The translations under genes and the position numbers were made by a program. Below are positions 13,851 to 16,031 of a DNA stretch of 16,031 nucleotides, in pieces. Origin of the DNA: an uncultured Clostridium sp. (GTDB taxonomy: Bacteria > Bacillota > Clostridia > TANB77 > CAG-508); assembly GCA_958438515.1 (NCBI GenBank), contig CAUBRZ010000026.1:1-16031 (forward strand), in the 5' to 3' direction. The notes beneath the pieces were generated by a model. The model searched no databases. It was not told where the DNA came from and saw only the letters and a program-made list of their open reading frames with translations. Within the stretch, counting starts at the first letter, position 1. Every line of letters begins with the position of its first letter.

Positions 13851-14895
13851 ATGAAAAAGCAATATATAATTCCGATATTTGTACCACATCTAGGATGTCC
13901 AAATGATTGTATTTTTTGCAATCAAAAGTCAATTAGTGGGCAAAAGAAAAATATAACAAAAGAAGAAACTAAAAAAATAATAGATGATTACCTAGAAAAT
14001 ATAAAAGAGGAAAATGCACGGAATAGAAATAGCATTTTTTGGAGGAAGTTTTACAGCAATAGAAAAAGAAAAACAAGAAGAATTATTAAAAGTTGCATAT
14101 GAATATATAGAAAATGGGAAAGTAGAAAGTATTAGAATTTCTACAAGGCCAGATGCAATTGATAAAGAAGAACTTAAAATGTTAAAAAAATATAAAGTTA
14201 AAACAATAGAATTAGGTGTGCAATCAGCTAATGACTATATTTTAAAAAGAGCTAATAGAGGTCACACATTTGCAGATGTAAAAAAGGCTTCAAAAATGAT
14301 AAGATGGAATGGATTTAGATTAGGGCACAAAATGATGGTAGGACTACCAGAAAGTACTAGAATAGATGAAATAAACACTGCAAAAGCATTAGTAAAATTA
14401 AAGCCAAAAATGATAAGAATATATCCTGTATTAGTGGTAAAAAATACGAAACTAGAGGAAGAATACAATCAAGGTATATATGAACCATTATCTATTGTTC
14501 AAGCTGTTGAAGTATGTAAAGATATTGTAAGAATATTTGCAAATAAAAATATTGATATTATTAGAATTGGGCTTCAAAATACAGATGAGATAACTGATCC
14601 AAATAATGATAAAAGTGAAGTAGTTGCAGGCCCATATCATCCAGCATTTAGACAATTAGTAGAGTCTGCTATGTGGTATGATGCTATTGTGGGAAAAATA
14701 AAGAAATTAAATGTAAAAGTAAAAGAAGTAGAAGTTACAGTTAATCCTATAGATGCAAATAACGTAATAGGTCATAAGAAGGAAAACATATTGAAACTAA
14801 AAGATACTTATGATGTTGATCTAATACTAAAACAAGATGAAGATATAAAACAAGGAAAATCAAAAATTGAAATAACAAAAACATATACTAACTAA
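13851..14895 (+). pseudogene. Radical SAM protein (Elp3-like) broken by one frameshift
   Basis: The gene is read in two frames. Part one (from 13851) has IIPIFVPHLGCPNDCIFCNQ, with the radical SAM Cys triad C16, C20, C23 that holds the 4Fe-4S cluster. It then runs into nonsense after GAGGAAAATGCA. Part two (another frame, +1) resumes as HGIEIAFFGGSFTAIEKE and continues to a normal C-terminus at 14895 through ISTRPDAIDKEELKML, IELGVQSANDYIL, RGHTFADVKKAS and HKMMVGLPEST. Removing one A from the AAAA at 14011-14014 restores one frame. It could be a true null mutation, an assembly or homopolymer error, or (less likely) a programmed shift. Family members lie next to rnc. The exact reaction of this Elp3-like group is not settled here. 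Part two alone has an in-frame ATG at 14014. Confidence 0.85.
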
Positions 14896-14907
14896 AAGTA
14901 TAAAGTA

Positions 14908-14936
14908 TTGACAAAGGTGTAGCAATTGTGTAAAAT
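14908..14936 (+). promoter_or_regulatory. Consensus promoter of the leader-peptide/pilin-like unit
   Basis: A perfect TTGACA (14908-14913), 17-nt spacer, TAAAAT (14931-14936). Transcription should begin near 14943, giving about a 31-nt leader before the short ORF. Confidence 0.65.
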
Positions 14937-14973
14937 TCTAAAATAGAAAAACAAAAGAAAAGGAATGAGTACA

Positions 14974-15024
14974 ATGAAAAAAGTAGAGGCTGTAAGCCTT
15001 GGTGCTGTATACACACACAAGTAA
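14974..15024 (+). CDS. 16-residue leader peptide ORF
   Basis: A short ORF encoding MKKVEAVSLGAVYTHK, ending TAA. AAAGGA (14959-14964) lies 9 nt ahead of its ATG and a consensus promoter 31 nt ahead. It has no hydrophobic signal and no cysteine. It sits between the promoter and a 23-bp terminator, the usual place of an attenuator leader peptide. No amino acid is repeated, so a simple amino-acid-starvation sensor is not evident. It could instead be a stand-alone micropeptide or a chance ORF. I do not know a matching family. Confidence 0.5.
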   Translation: MKKVEAVSLGAVYTHK

Positions 15025-15058
15025 TTTAACAAATAAAAAAGTAATAATAAATACAAAT

Positions 15059-15117
15059 AAAAAGATAGTAACAAAAGCCTAGAAATAGGTTTTTGTTGCT
15101 GTCTTTTTGTGTGTTTT
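15059..15117 (+). terminator. Very long intrinsic terminator before the pilin-like gene
   Basis: A 23-bp stem, 15059-15081 with 15086-15108, closed by a GAAA tetraloop and fully paired with three G-U pairs. T5 ends the 3' arm, followed by GTGTGTTTT. It lies 54 nt before the pilin-like start. Confidence 0.8.
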
Positions 15118-15170
15118 AAGTAGTTATTAAATTTTAAAATATAAAAAATATAATAAGGAGGAAAAATGGG

Positions 15171-16031
15171 ATGCAAAAAATAAATAAACAAAAAGGAATA
15201 ACATTAATAGCATTAGTAGTAACAATAATAGTGCTTTTAATATTAGCAGGAATAAGTATAGCGACTCTAACAGGAGAAAATGGATTAATAACAAAAACAA
15301 ATAGTGCAAAAGAAAAGACAAAACAAGCAGAAGCAGAAGAAAGAGTTAAAATTGAAGTACTAGGAAGTTATGGAACAGATGGAAAGATAGATATTGATTT
15401 ATTAAACAACAATTTAAAAGCACACATAACAGGATTAACTTATAATGGAAATAAGTTATCAGAAAGTAATAAAATAGAAAGATTACCAGCAACAGTAGTA
15501 GTTGATGGATATGAAATAGAAATAGCAGAAAATGGCAGAGTAACAGTAAAAGAAAATGAATTTGTAGCAGATGGGAGTTGGAATGGTAAATCACAGGTAA
15601 ATACACCTAAGTTATTAAAAGGAATGACAGGAGTGTATTGGGACGATAACGGACAGGAAGTCGATGTAACAAAAGATAATCAAGAAAATTGGTATAATTA
15701 TTCAGAACAAAAATGGGCAAATGCAAAAACAGAAGATGGAAGTTATTGGGTATGGATACCAAGATATGAATATAAAATAAATTCAAATGATAAAACAATA
15801 AATGTAAAATTTATAAAAACAGAGAAAATAACAGTAGATAATGATTATACATATATACATCCAGCATTTACAAATGGAACGAAAAATAATTTTAAGAATG
15901 GAGAATGGGATAAAGAGATACCAGGATTCTGGGTAGCAAAATATGCAGCAGGATTCCAAGAATGTACACAAAAAATAACAAATGGAAGTATAATAGAACC
16001 AACAACAGATCCAAACAAAGTAACATATTCA
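15171..16031 (+). CDS. Prepilin-type pilin-like surface protein, partial (runs off right edge)
   Basis: This reading frame is open for 287 codons to the window edge. The N-terminus MQKINKQKGITLIALVVTII and the hydrophobic helix to about residue 31 form a type IV pilin-like signal; the cleavage should be after G9. The usual Glu at mature +5 is Ala here (ITLIA). Next come a charged helix (TKTNSAKEKTKQAEAEERVK, 41-60), then a globular region with GSYGTDGKIDIDLLNN (65-80). From about 190 the protein has WVWIPRYEYKI and GFWVAKYAAGFQE, as in FGE/SUMF1-like repeats I associate with large clostridial surface proteins (from recall). The start has AAGGAGG (15155-15161) with 9 nt spacing. The protein is likely inserted in the membrane and possibly assembled by a pilus or secretion system. 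It lies behind a strong terminator, which suggests read-through control. Confidence 0.85.
   Translation, partial: MQKINKQKGITLIALVVTIIVLLILAGISIATLTGENGLITKTNSAKEKTKQAEAEERVKIEVLGSYGTDGKIDIDLLNNNLKAHITGLTYNGNKLSESNKIERLPATVVVDGYEIEIAENGRVTVKENEFVADGSWNGKSQVNTPKLLKGMTGVYWDDNGQEVDVTKDNQENWYNYSEQKWANAKTEDGSYWVWIPRYEYKINSNDKTINVKFIKTEKITVDNDYTYIHPAFTNGTKNNFKNGEWDKEIPGFWVAKYAAGFQECTQKITNGSIIEPTTDPNKVTYS

Noticed and set aside
15181..15971. Several leftward Leu/Ile-rich reading frames opposite the pilin-like gene
   Set aside because: They are antisense shadows of an A-rich coding strand, with low-complexity hydrophobic translations and no start signals.
1..16031. CRISPR arrays or tandem repeat arrays
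   Set aside because: No spaced direct repeats of CRISPR length were seen; short repeats are A/T-rich low complexity.

Overview
The window is very AT-rich. Coding runs in short operons with strong AGGAGG/AGGTGA-type ribosome binding sites, A/T-ending codons and TTGACA-N17-TATAAT-type promoters. Together with the TopA, RNase III, DUF975, DUF6514, G5/glucosaminidase and GITLIALV-type pilin-like proteins, this points to a low-GC Firmicute of class Clostridia, probably an uncultured gut-type lineage. The organism call is inference from gene content and composition.

Left part (1-7450): a dGTPase-family HD phosphohydrolase runs leftward off the edge. Diverging from it are a 43-residue, highly charged small ORF and a guanylate-kinase-like P-loop protein, which ends at a perfect hairpin terminator. 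Next come a short-chain dehydrogenase and a structured leader with a promoter and a strong terminator hairpin, followed by two GNAT acetyltransferases. A Y-family DNA polymerase (DinB type) follows with a near-consensus promoter overlapping a LexA-like half-site pair. It is probably co-transcribed with a YgjP/WLM-type metallopeptidase. A DUF975 membrane protein and a small DUF6514-like protein come after that.

Middle (7450-10690): topA (DNA topoisomerase I), whose terminator loop holds the -35 box of a promoter for tRNA-Gly(GCC) and tRNA-Cys(GCA). After the tRNA terminator lies an IS200-type element with both end hairpins. Its transposase appears to have lost about 22 internal residues.

Right part (10690-16031): a leftward pair encodes a membrane-anchored G5-SH3-glucosaminidase cell-wall hydrolase and an unknown single-pass membrane protein. 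Rightward come rnc (RNase III) and a radical SAM gene broken by one frameshift in an A-tract. The last unit has a consensus promoter, a 16-codon leader ORF and a 23-bp terminator hairpin, then a pilin-like prepilin-type protein that runs off the right edge.

The most interesting structures are two promoter-leader-terminator-gene arrangements (before the GNAT pair and before the pilin-like gene). Both look like conditional attenuators that I cannot assign to a known class. Most genes here are housekeeping (nucleotide pools, DNA topology, translesion synthesis, RNA processing, tRNAs); the IS copy and the pilin-like gene are the accessory parts.
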